Shown piece after piece: positions 23,118 to 32,736 of a DNA stretch of 64,000 nucleotides. Position 1 is the first letter of the stretch; each line of letters begins with the position of its first letter. Under the pieces are notes generated by a model that was not told the origin of the DNA, did no database searches, and saw nothing but the letters and a program-made list of their open reading frames with translations. The position numbers and the translations under genes were made by a program. This stretch comes from Odobenus rosmarus divergens (Eukaryota > Chordata > Mammalia > Carnivora > Odobenidae), in NCBI RefSeq assembly GCF_000321225.1, contig NW_004451512.1, forward strand, positions 324,894 through 388,893. The letters are read 5' to 3'.

Positions 23118-23650
23118 ACATTTTCATTCAACATATTATTTATTGGGCATTTAGTATGTGCCCAGGCTTGGAAAGACATAACCCTGAAAATACAGATGAA
23201 GTCTCTTTCTCACAGAGATTTTGCTCTAGTGGGAGATGATAGATAGACAGATAGATAGACAGACAGAGACAGAAAAAAGAAAGGAAGAAAGGAAAGAATG
23301 TCCAGGTGGTGCTGGGTGCAATGGAGAGAAGTAAAGCCAAGTAGGAGGTGGAACATATCAAGACTGGGGTGAGAAGGGAGTAGGGACCGGTGATACTAGT
23401 TTGAATAAGCAGGTTAGGGAAGGTCTTCGGAGGAAACAAGTAAAGAGCCCTGCAGTGGAGTCATGCTTGGAGTGTCCTATTAAGAGCAAGGTGTGACTGG
23501 AGGTGGGTGTGAGAAAGGAAAGGAGGAGATAGGTTCAGGAAGCTCGGGGGCTGCAGATCATCTGGGCCTTTGGATTTTAGGATGAGTTGAGTTGGGAAGT
23601 GATTGGAGGACTGGGAGCAGAGGAGTAACGTGATCTGAAAACTGAAGAGG
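23118..23650 (-). mobile_element. L2, long reverse copy
   Basis: Begins TTCATTCAACATATTATTTATTG and continues through CACAGAGATTTTGCTCTAGTG, GGTTAGGGAAGGTCTTCGGAGG, GGATGAGTTGAGTTGGGAAG and GGGAGCAGAGGAGTAACGTG, the reverse complement order of L2. The microsatellite at 23238 is inserted or expanded inside it. Confidence 0.85.
23238..23300. repeat. GATA/GACA compound microsatellite
   Basis: Alternating GATA and GACA units run into AAAGAAAGGAAGAAAGG. Confidence 0.85.
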
Positions 23651-23886
23651 ACCCAGATTGTTGAGCAGTGGGCAGAGACCAGGGAATCCCTGGGGCATCA
23701 GACTCCACATCAGGATACTTGAAGCTCTAAAGCAATCAGGCATATTTGTTCCACCAAATGTTCAAACCAAAATCATCATGAGAAGCCTGCACCATTGTTG
23801 CTGGAAGCTCCATTCACTTGTGCCCTGCAGGGTTATTGGTTGTCTGCTGTGTGCTACACACTGGGGATTGCATGGAATGGAAGACA

Positions 23887-23889
<3 letters not shown>

Positions 23890-23928
<39 letters not shown>
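23890..23928. repeat. (GT)n microsatellite, about 19 units
   Basis: An uninterrupted GT run ending in GACGGGTAG; likely polymorphic. Confidence 0.95.
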
Positions 23929-24211
23929 CGGGTAGTGGCAAGCAAGCTGGACTCCAAATCCAGGGTCATAAGAGCAGATAACATGGGAAGAGGGGTGATA
24001 AGAGCCAAACCCCTGCAGTCCTTGTTGGGAGAAAAAAGATATTGGTTAACTTTTGACTTCAGCCTATAGAATTAGTCTATACATACAAATAGCCTTGGCA
24101 ACCATTAAAAGGACAGAGAGATAGCATGTGGACCTTACAAACTAGTAAGGGGGAAAAAGAAGTAGAAAAGGGGGAAAAAACCCTTAATTTTGTATTTAAA
24201 ACAGCAAGACA

Positions 24212-24422
24212 GGGGCGCCTGGGTGGCTCAGTCGTTAAGAGTCTGCTTTTGGCTCAGGTCATGATCCCAGGGTCCTGGGATCGAGTCCCGCATCGGGCTC
24301 CCTGCTCGGCGGGAAGCCCGCTTCTCCCTCTCCCTCTCCCCCTGCTTGTGTTCCTGCTCTCGCCGTCTCTCTCTCTGTCAAATAAATAAATAAAATCTTT
24401 AAAATAAATAAACAAATAAAAA
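24212..24422 (+). mobile_element. Can-SINE in L1M
   Basis: Target duplication GCAAGACA at 24204-24211 and 24424-24431; tail extended as AAATAAATAAACAAATAAAA. Confidence 0.94.
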
Positions 24423-25107
24423 GGCAAGACAGTGGGGCAAAAGACAGAAGAAGGTTTAGAAAATGGGTCACATAGAAAGTACAAGAGTAGCAATAAATCC
24501 AAATGTGTTAGTCATCAGAATAGATGTAAATGGATTAAACATTAGAGTCAAAAGACCTCAATTGTCAGATGGTTTTTGTTGTTGTTGTTTTTAGAAAATC
24601 AGCCATTTATAAGAGACAGAATTATCAACAATGTAAAGATACAAAGAGGTTGAAAGCTAACTGATGGAAAATGATACACTGGGGCAAATAAAGTGGTGGT
24701 GTCCTGATAATTAGTATCAGACAAAATCAATGTTTATGCAAAATATTTACAATAGTTAAGAAAAAGGCAGTTTACTGGGAAGATACATAACCCTGTGTGT
24801 CCCTAATAATATAGCCTGAAAGTATATTAAGCACAAGTTGTCAGCACTGTAAGGAGAAATTAAAAAATCCACACTCCTAATGGGAAATTTCAAAACTCTC
24901 TCAGTAAATGTTGGAAAATGCAGCCAAAAAGAAATCTGAAATATACACAAACTTTGAGCAATGCTTGATCTAACTGACATTCCTTGCACCTTGCATCTAA
25001 GCTTGCGTATGTACCCCCTTGTATGCACGGACCAATGCGGAAGCACAGGGTTAAAAAGCTGGCCTCCACAGACATCCAAGGATCGGAGCCTTCAGACCAC
25101 TGTCTTT

Positions 25108-25340
25108 TTTTTTAAGACTTTTTTTTTTTTAAGATTTTATTTATTTATTTATTTATTTGAGAGACAGAGAGCAAGCAAGCAAGCTCAAGCACATGTGAAG
25201 TGGGGGGCAGGGGCAGAGGGAGAGGGAAAAGCAGACTCCCCACTGAGCACATAGCCTGGCTCCCCTGGTCTCTTTCTCACAACCCTAAGATCATGGCCAA
25301 AATCAAGAGTCCTAACTGAATGAGCCGCCCAGGAGCCCCA
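25108..25340 (-). mobile_element. Can-SINE in L1M
   Basis: Target duplication AGACCACTGTCTTT at 25094-25107 and 25341-25354. The head complement is mutated to CCGCCCAGGAGCCCC, so it is a somewhat older copy. The T tract is broken by GAC. Confidence 0.92.
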
Positions 25341-25685
25341 AGACCACTGTCTTTGACTATAATGCAATCTATTTAGACAGCAGTAACAAAAACGAGGAAA
25401 CCCAACATGTTTGAAAATAATACTTTTTAAAAACTTCTAAGTACCCGATGGGTCAACAAGGAAATCATGGTAGAAATCAGAAAATAAACAGAACTAAATG
25501 AGATGAAAATGCAATTTACCAAAACCTGTGGAATGCCACTAAAATGGTATTAAAAGGGAAGTCATATACTTAGAAAAGAAGAAACGCTGAGGAGTTCTGA
25601 GCTAAGTATTTAAGAAGTTATAAAAAAAAAAAGAACATTAGAATAAACCTGAAATAGAGGGAAAGATATAAGCAGAAATTAATGA

Positions 25686-25805
<120 letters not shown>

Positions 25806-25807
25806 AT

Positions 25808-26768
25808 NNNNNNNNNNNNNNNNNNNNNNNNNNNNNNNNNNNNNNNNNNNNNNNNNNNNNNNNNNNNNNNNNNNNNNNNNNNNNNNNNNNNNNNNNNNNN
25901 NNNNNNNNNNNNNNNNNNNNNNNNNNNNNNNNNNNNNNNNNNNNNNNNNNNNNNNNNNNNNNNNNNNNNNNNNNNNNNNNNNNNNNNNNNNNNNNNNNNN
26001 NNNNNNNNNNNNNNNNNNNNNNNNNNNNNNNNNNNNNNNNNNNNNNNNNNNNNNNNNNNNNNNNNNNNNNNNNNNNNNNNNNNNNNNNNNNNNNNNNNNN
26101 NNNNNNNNNNNNNNNNNNNNNNNNNNNNNNNNNNNNNNNNNNNNNNNNNNNNNNNNNNNNNNNNNNNNNNNNNNNNNNNNNNNNNNNNNNNNNNNNNNNN
26201 NNNNNNNNNNNNNNNNNNNNNNNNNNNNNNNNNNNNNNNNNNNNNNNNNNNNNNNNNNNNNNNNNNNNNNNNNNNNNNNNNNNNNNNNNNNNNNNNNNNN
26301 NNNNNNNNNNNNNNNNNNNNNNNNNNNNNNNNNNNNNNNNNNNNNNNNNNNNNNNNNNNNNNNNNNNNNNNNNNNNNNNNNNNNNNNNNNNNNNNNNNNN
26401 NNNNNNNNNNNNNNNNNNNNNNNNNNNNNNNNNNNNNNNNNNNNNNNNNNNNNNNNNNNNNNNNNNNNNNNNNNNNNNNNNNNNNNNNNNNNNNNNNNNN
26501 NNNNNNNNNNNNNNNNNNNNNNNNNNNNNNNNNNNNNNNNNNNNNNNNNNNNNNNNNNNNNNNNNNNNNNNNNNNNNNNNNNNNNNNNNNNNNNNNNNNN
26601 NNNNNNNNNNNNNNNNNNNNNNNNNNNNNNNNNNNNNNNNNNNNNNNNNNNNNNNNNNNNNNNNNNNNNNNNNNNNNNNNNNNNNNNNNNNNNNNNNNNN
26701 NNNNNNNNNNNNNNNNNNNNNNNNNNNNNNNNNNNNNNNNNNNNNNNNNNNNNNNNNNNNNNNNNNNN
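25808..26768. other. assembly gap (961 N)
   Basis: An unbroken run of N. Its left flank is well-preserved L1 ORF2. Reading frames that run across it have no meaning. Confidence 1.
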
Positions 26769-27124
26769 CAAAGGCTATTTTTCACCTAGAAGGTGACTAT
26801 ATAACACATCAGAATTTAAATAAAGTGTTATGAGCAACTTTTTTGCCAGTAAATTTGAACACTTTAATGAAACAGATGAATTCTTGGTAAAATACAAATT
26901 AACAGGAAGCTCAAGAAGTAGAAAATCTGAATATTGTTTATCCCTAAAAGGAAATAAATAGCTTAAAATCTTCCGACAAAGAAAACACAAGGTTCCCAGT
27001 CAGCTTTTTAAAAAAACCTTACCAAACTTCCAAGCAAAGAGATTATTCTAATTTTATCAGAATTGAATAGAAAAAAAGAGAGAGTATTTCCTAACTCTGG
27101 TGAAAGGCAGAGCAGTAAAAAAAA

Positions 27125-27686
27125 TTTTTTTTTTTTTTTTTTTTTTTCAATATATGTTCTCCAACTTACTTCAGGACAGCTTTTTTCTTATAATTTTCTT
27201 TTTTTTTTATTTGACGTATAATGTATTATTTGTTTCAGGGGTACAGGTCTGTGATTGATCAGTCTTCCCCCCCCCCCCGCGCTCACCATAGCACATATGC
27301 TCCCCAATGTCTATCACCCAGCCACCGCCCCCCCCCCCCTCCCCTCCAGCAACCCTCAGTTTGTTTCCTGAGATTAAGAGTCTCTTATGGTTTGTCTCCC
27401 TCTCTGATTTCATCTTGTTTTATTTTTCCCTCCCTTTCCCTATGGTCCTCTGTCTTGTTTCTCAAATTCCACATATAAGTGAAATCATATGGTATTTGTC
27501 TTTCTCTGACTTATTTCACTTAACATTATACCCTCTAAATCCATCCATGTTGTTGCAAATGGCAAGATTTCATTCCTTTTGATGGCTGCATAATATTCCA
27601 TTGTATATATATACTGCGTCTTCTTTATCCATTCATCTGTTGATGGACATCTAGGCTCTTCCCATAGTTTGGCTATTGTGGACATT
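27125..27686 (-). mobile_element. 5'-truncated young L1 (ORF2 C-terminus and 3' UTR)
   Basis: The minus strand encodes the L1 ORF2 C-terminal segment (TQYIYTMEYYAAIKRNEILP, then FATTWMDLEGIMLSEIS) followed by the 3' UTR with two C-rich tracts and a 24-base poly-T (poly-A tail). Target duplication GCAGAGCAGTAAAA lies at about 27108-27120 and 27687-27700. It is inserted in the older plus-strand L1. Confidence 0.93.
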
Positions 27687-27891
27687 GCAGAGCAGTAAAA
27701 TTTTAGAGAACAACACAGGAGCAAGCATACCTCCATGACCTTAAAAAACGGGATTTCTTACACAAGATACAAAATGCGCTCCACTCCACGGAGAAAGTCA
27801 CTGAAAATTCACCTTCATTCAAAGGAGCTACCCTTTTAATTGGTGCTACCACTTCAGAAAATATGTTGACATTACCTCACTAATTTAAACA

Positions 27892-27914
27892 TATATATAT
27901 ATATATATATATAC
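27892..27914. repeat. (AT)n microsatellite
   Basis: About 11 AT units between AACAT and ACACTTTGACC. Confidence 0.9.
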
Positions 27915-28269
27915 ACTTTGACCTTGAGATTTCACTCTTACATATCTACCCTTAAAAGACCTGAGTGCATCGGAAGATACATATAAGAATGTGCGTAAAA
28001 ACGGTTCAAAGCACTAAAACTAGAAACAACCCAGATGCCCAGTTACAGTAATGTAAATATGTACAGTGGCATAAGGTCGCTGTGGAATATTCCACAGCGG
28101 TGAAAAGGAACACACCACTGCCGCCTCCGTGCACACGGGAGACTCTCAGAAGCACACCGTGGACAAAAGCCAGTCACAAAGACTGTGTATAGTAGGATTC
28201 CATTTATATGAAGCTCAAAAAAAATGGGCACAACTAAAAAGACATCCAGATGCATGCAGGTCATATTTT

Positions 28270-29125
28270 GTTGATTCTAAAATACACTTTTCACATTCTA
28301 ATCTCCCTAAACTGGGGGGGGGGATGCATCTTATAAGCAGCTGCCTCTTGCAATGACATTTAGCAGCACTTTTTCTTTCTTAGACGTGAAATAAAGACTC
28401 GCCTCACAATTGTGGGGGGCTTAGGTTCAATGAAATATGATAGGTAGTCGAACTATAAAGAAAAGCAGCAGAATGACTAACATAAAATTGGGGAGGGAGG
28501 GGGCTAGGGAGCGGACCGGCACCTAGAATTCTATAGTACTGGCCAAAGGCTATTTTTCACCTAGAAGGTGACTATATTGGTGTCTGTTTTATTGTTCTTG
28601 AAACACTCTCAACTCCAACATGTATGACAGCTTTCACGCAGAAACGGTGTGTGGAGGCAAGGAAGCGGGGCCACGTGTGCAATAGCTCAGGGAAGCTGGA
28701 TGGTGAAAGGGGGGAAGGGGGGCGACACTTGCAAGAGGAAATGGAGGGTAGGACGGGCGCTAAACGGAAAGCCGTCCCGGAGATGTTGGGCGGCACGGTT
28801 CCAACGAAGGAGGAGAAGTCCGGAGCTACTTCCTCTGGTGAGCAAGAGGGACAAAAGACAAGATGGGTTTGTGGATTTCGGGGTGGAATCCTGTGCATCT
28901 TTGCCTTTGATGGCTTCTAGACTATTCGTGAAGGATTTATACATGGGGTGGGGGTCCTTACCAGGCCTGGCAGGGATGGGGCAATGGCCATGGAGAGTTG
29001 GTGTCTAAAATGCTAAGCACGTATTCCATGGTTACTACGGGCCAGATTCCGAAATGAGGAGCTTCTGACATCCGTTATTCTGCTTACCCCCCTCCTCAGA
29101 GCGGCGAGGTAGCTCCTCTCTCCTC
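28270..29125. other. noncoding DNA, nothing firm
   Basis: Includes a G run (28314-28323), a moderately CpG-containing stretch (28640-28860) below island density, and the second copy of the gap-edge 34-base duplication (28544-28577). Confidence 0.45.
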
Positions 29126-29127
29126 AG

Positions 29128-29525
29128 GCCTGGATTCGTTGCCCAGTGTCGCCATCACAAAATACCACACACCACATGGCTTACACGACAGAACGTTATT
29201 TCCTCACGGTTCTGGAGAATGGAAACTCGAGATCAAGATGCTGGCAGTCCTGGCTTCTCCTGAGGCCTCACTCCTTGGCCTGTGGAGGGCCTTTCCTCCC
29301 TGCACCCCTGCCCCAAGTACACCCACCCCTTCTCCACAGGAACGTCAGTCCTGGTGGATCGGGGCCCACCCTAACAGCCTCATTTTAACCTGGTGTTAAA
29401 ACCTAAAGAGGTGTCTTTAAAGGCCCCATCTCCAAACACAGTCAGATTCTGAGGTGCTGGCAGTAAGGGCTTCCACCTACGAATTCTGGCCGGGGCATCG
29501 GGGACACAGTCCAGCCCCTAACCAT
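29128..29525 (-). mobile_element. MLT1A-like solo LTR (ERVL-MaLR)
   Basis: Reverse complement of MLT1A order: GCCATCACAAAATACCACAC, GACAGAACGTTATTTCCTCA, GTTCTGGAGAATGGAAACTC, GGGGCCCACCCTAACAGCCT, CATTTTAACCTGGT, CTCCAAACACAGTCAGATTC and GACACAGTCCAGCCCCTAACC. Roughly full length for the family, with no internal region. Confidence 0.88.
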
Positions 29526-29640
29526 ACCCATGAAGAAATGGAGACGTCGTAGAGAGGGGTGAACAACTTGCCAAGGGCATACAGTTGTGTCAGAGCTGAG
29601 ATGCAAAGGCAAGCGGGAAAAAAACAGGGGCTGACTACCA
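29525..29640 (+). mobile_element. MIR fragment
   Basis: AGAAATGGAGACGTCGTAGAG, ACTTGCCAAGGGCATACAG and CAGAGCTGAGATGCAAA are the 3' MIR order. Confidence 0.6.
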
Positions 29641-29676
29641 ACCATTCCACTCTAAAACAAAAGGTCTTTTGGAGAA

Positions 29677-29698
29677 TTAAAAAAAAAAAAAAAAAAAT
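29677..29698. repeat. poly(A) run
   Basis: Uninterrupted A tract of about 20 bases without a recognised element upstream. Confidence 0.85.
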
Positions 29699-29983
29699 AC
29701 TGACCAGAATAAAGGAATAATATCAGACTTTTCAGAGCCAGGCACTCTGTTCCTGCAAACAGAGTGGATGGACTCCTCTCTCATGGGCTCCCTTTGAAAG
29801 TCTGAGCTTTAAGCACGGAGACTGTAATTGCTGGCTAACCTGGCAGGAAAGGTCAGTCATTGAGCATCAGCTGAAACCCTTCGGCCAGAAGCCAGGTTTA
29901 AGTTATGGGCTGAGGAGGTTGCCACCTACTGGGCTCTGAGGGGTATGGGTGGGAAAGAGGCTCTTTCCATAGGCAGTCCTCTA

Positions 29984-29998
29984 CTGCCCTCTGCTGCC
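29984..29998 (-). promoter_or_regulatory. CTCF-like motif
   Basis: The plus strand reads CTGCCCTCTGCTGCC, close to the reverse of the CTCF core (GGCAGCAGAGGGCAG on the minus strand). Sequence match only. Confidence 0.3.
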
Positions 29999-30208
29999 GA
30001 GCAGAGGAACACCCAGGAATCGACAGACAACCCTGCTTCCTTCAGACACCCCAGGCGGAGAGGGAAAGGTGGATAGGGAGAGGCTGGAATCTGGTCTGTG
30101 GAGGATGTCAGTCCCACTCCTCCCCCCACACATACACACATTTCCAATCAATGGTCCAGCCAATTTTCACTTCTTGGCATTTGTGACCGTATTGATAAAC
30201 TTGCATCA

Positions 30209-30393
30209 GGGAGCCTGGGGGGCTCAGTCCATTAAGAATCCTACTCTTCATTTCGGTTCAGGTCATGATCTCAGGATGATGAGATCCAAGCCCCATGTTG
30301 GGCTCTGGGCTGGGCATGGAGACTGCTTAAGTCTCTCTTCCTCTCCCTCTGCCCCTCCTCCCCCAACAACCACAAAAAAATAAAAAATAAAAT
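30209..30393 (+). mobile_element. Can-SINE, diverged
   Basis: Head GGGAGCCTGGGGGGCTCAGTC and body CTCAGGATGATGAGATCCAAG are well away from the other copies, with a tail of AAAAAATAAAAAATAAAATA. Imperfect target duplication CTTGC(A/T)TCAG. Confidence 0.85.
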
Positions 30394-30671
30394 AACCTTG
30401 CTTCAGTTGTAATCATCATTTAAAAAATCATCTGCTACCTTCTCAAAAATGATGTTTCCCAAGACCCTAGAATGTGAGAATTTGAATGCATGTTTTGATG
30501 ACTTAAGAAAACTTTTTTTTTCTCATTGTTTCATGTTTTCAAAAATTATAAACTTATTGTATGTTTGAAAGGATTTTTTTTTCAACATTTTTAAAACCAT
30601 GATTTCCTATGTGATAGCCCAGAGCCCCCAGCATATGGTTACAGTATTTTTGTAAAAATATTTCAATTTCA

Positions 30672-30866
30672 GGGGCACCTGGGTGGCTCAGTTGGTTAAG
30701 CGACTGCCTTCGGCTCAGGTCATGATCCTGGAGTCCCAGGATCGAGTCCCCTCTCTCTCTCTCTCCTCAGCGGGGAGTCTGCTTCTCCCACTGACCCTCT
30801 TCCCTCTCGTGCTCTCTCTCTCTCTCAAATAAATAAATAAATAAAATCTTTAAAAAAAATATTAAA
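30672..30866 (+). mobile_element. Can-SINE
   Basis: Target duplication AAAATATTTCAATTTCA at about 30655-30671 and 30867-30884. The body has lost the segment after GATCGAGTCCC, replaced by a CTCTCTCTCT run. Confidence 0.93.
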
Positions 30867-30929
30867 AAAAATATTTCAATTTCAAATGTGCCTTTTCTTT
30901 TAAAAAGTCAGTAAGTAGTTCATGCTTTT

Positions 30930-30997
30930 AGAAATTTCAGTGTTACAATTAACGTAACAATAAAATAAAATTAAAAAGAAGAAATTTCAGTGTTACA
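30930..30997 (+). mobile_element. candidate micro L1 insertion (32 bp) with 18-bp target duplications
   Basis: The sequence AGAAATTTCAGTGTTACA occurs at 30930-30947 and 30980-30997. Between them lie 32 bases, starting ATTAACGTAACAATAAAAT and ending in an A-rich tail. The insert resembles the very end of the carnivore L1 3' UTR (GATTAACATAACATAATAAT, seen at 21531). I infer an extreme 5' truncation; a plain local duplication is the alternative. Confidence 0.6.
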
Positions 30998-30999
30998 TA

Positions 31000-31490
31000 C
31001 TTGGGGAAAATGTTCTAAGGAATAAAGGGTTCCCTTGAATTGAGAAGCATATATAAGTGCCAGGAGAAACCGCTGACCTGCCCAAACTCTCAGCGAACCC
31101 GGTCCGTGTGCTGCACGGGATGTGCGGCCCTGTGGACGTCAGTGAAATTCAAAATGGGGGGCTTACTGTCCTTCGGTGCCTCGACTCTTGTGTGGGTCCC
31201 TAGGCCTCCTTTATGCAGCCCCTGAAATGGGCATTTCAAATGCAAGTCATGAACAAAGAAACAAAATGCAAATCAGATTAGGGTCCCCTACTGCTCTGGG
31301 AGAGGCCAAATGTCACAGGGCTTTGACTTTAGAATAAAATAACAAACTCCTTACCAGCTTTACCAGGCCACGTGATCGGACTTATTCCAGCCCCTCCCAG
31401 CCTGCCCTCGCTCCGCTTCCCTGCTTCCCTTCCCATTCGGCTGTTTGCATTTTCATCCTTCCAGGAGCTCTCTGTGGCTCTGTTTCAATA
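31000..31490. other. noncoding DNA downstream of MAB21L3
   Basis: No exon or repeat recognised; lies beyond the likely polyadenylation sites. Confidence 0.45.
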
Positions 31491-31495
31491 TTCTG

Positions 31496-31501
31496 TTTAT
31501 T
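31496..31501 (-). promoter_or_regulatory. candidate poly(A) signal for MAB21L3 (AATAAA)
   Basis: This is a canonical AATAAA on the minus strand about 1.0 kb past the stop codon. It is the first canonical hexamer I find downstream of the gene. It is a candidate only. Confidence 0.35.
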
Positions 31502-31925
31502 TCCTTCAGGGCAACTTGCTACAATTTGTAATAATCGTGTCTGTGTATCTGTCATTCACCTCCTGTCTCCATTAGGCACCGCCCCCCGACCAGGCACGTC
31601 CTTCGTCAGTTTCGCTCTTGGCGGTATTCCCGGTGCCTGATGAGCATATAGTTATCACAGAGTGAAGTGAGCAAAGGCAGGTAATGAGAGGTGAGTGACA
31701 CCAAGTCGTTCCAAGAATACCCTGCCCCGGGGCGCAAGGCAAGGGGAGTCCCTGGCAAACAGAACTGCACTTTCATCTTTGACCCAGACTAGTCAGCAAA
31801 ACCACCTTCTCCCTACTTGGAGGACAGCGGGGAAGCAGACGCAACCACAAGCCCGGAACCACAGTTCGGGAGAACTGGAGGGCAGCAGGGTCCACACAGG
31901 CGTGCCAAGCCATCAGACGCAATCA

Positions 31926-31931
31926 TTTAAT
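31926..31931 (-). promoter_or_regulatory. candidate poly(A) signal for MAB21L3 (ATTAAA)
   Basis: Read on the minus strand this is ATTAAA, about 570 nt past the stop codon. It would give a short 3' UTR. The variant hexamer alone is weak evidence; 3'-end RNA reads are needed to choose between this site and the next. Confidence 0.3.
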
Positions 31932-32502
31932 TAGCGGTGTTGGGGCCCATCCAGGAGGCAAATGCCAGCTACCAACCAATGAGTAACACTTGGTGTTGAT
32001 CCAGTGCTTTTCCCTGATGAGGGCCCCAGCGCAGTCCCCCCCGGCTGACAGCCCGGCTCTGAGAAAGGTATCTTCACAGCTGCATTTGACAAATGGAACA
32101 ATAAGAAGAAGAACTGAGGCCAGTGAGCTGGAGACCCACTCCTGGGCTGCAGGCTGGTGCCTGGCCTTCCAGTGGCTCTCGTCTCTGTCCTCTGGGCAGA
32201 CAGTCGGAGCCCGAGCAAGGCAGAATACATTCAGTGCTGCCTGTCATCAGCTCAGGATCAGTGGCTTGGGGAAGCCTGAGGACAGCTGTCCCCAAGGGAG
32301 GTAGCTAGTGAGGGCTGGAACACTTGCTTGGCTCCAGGGAGGCCTGGGTCACACATCTTGGGGTACAGCTTTCCCCTCTGAAGCGCTCCTGGGTCCATGT
32401 AATTTCCTGTGCCCTAGGTTGCTTCTCTCCTGGGCAGGATCCTACAAAGAACGAGGTCAAGCCAGGATAAAACGTCTGAGAGCCTCCCAGGCAGGGGCAG
32501 CT

Positions 32503-32736
32503 TCAGGGCAGGCCGATCTGGGGGTTCTTCAGGAAGAGGGCCAGTCTCTGGGCCATGGCGTCCAGGTCGCCCGAGTTGGCAGACCGGAGGAGGTTGCTCT
32601 TTCGCACGAAATAGTGCTTCAGAAAGTGCTGGCTCACGCACTTGTGCAGTTTCCTCACCAGGCGCAGGAAGGCTTTGCTGAAGACCTGCCAGTCCTTCAA
32701 GTGTGGGTATTTCTCACAAGTCCAAAAAAGCACGGT
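32503..32736 (-). CDS. MAB21L3: MAB21L3 terminal coding exon 6 (residues 286-362 and stop)
   Basis: Acceptor TTCCTTCCACAG precedes ACC GTG CTT; the stop TGA is at 32505-32503. It encodes [19 protein letters not shown], the basic-hydrophobic helix [19 protein letters not shown], and a C-terminal tail ending NPQIGLP. The conserved VRKLHKCV...HYF block is the Mab-21 C-terminal signature. The 3' UTR continues to lower coordinates. Confidence 0.96.
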   Translation of the reverse strand, partial: TVLFWTCEKYPHLKDWQVFSKAFLRLVRKLHKCVSQHFLKHYFVRKSNLLRSANSGDLDAMAQRLALFLKNPQIGLP

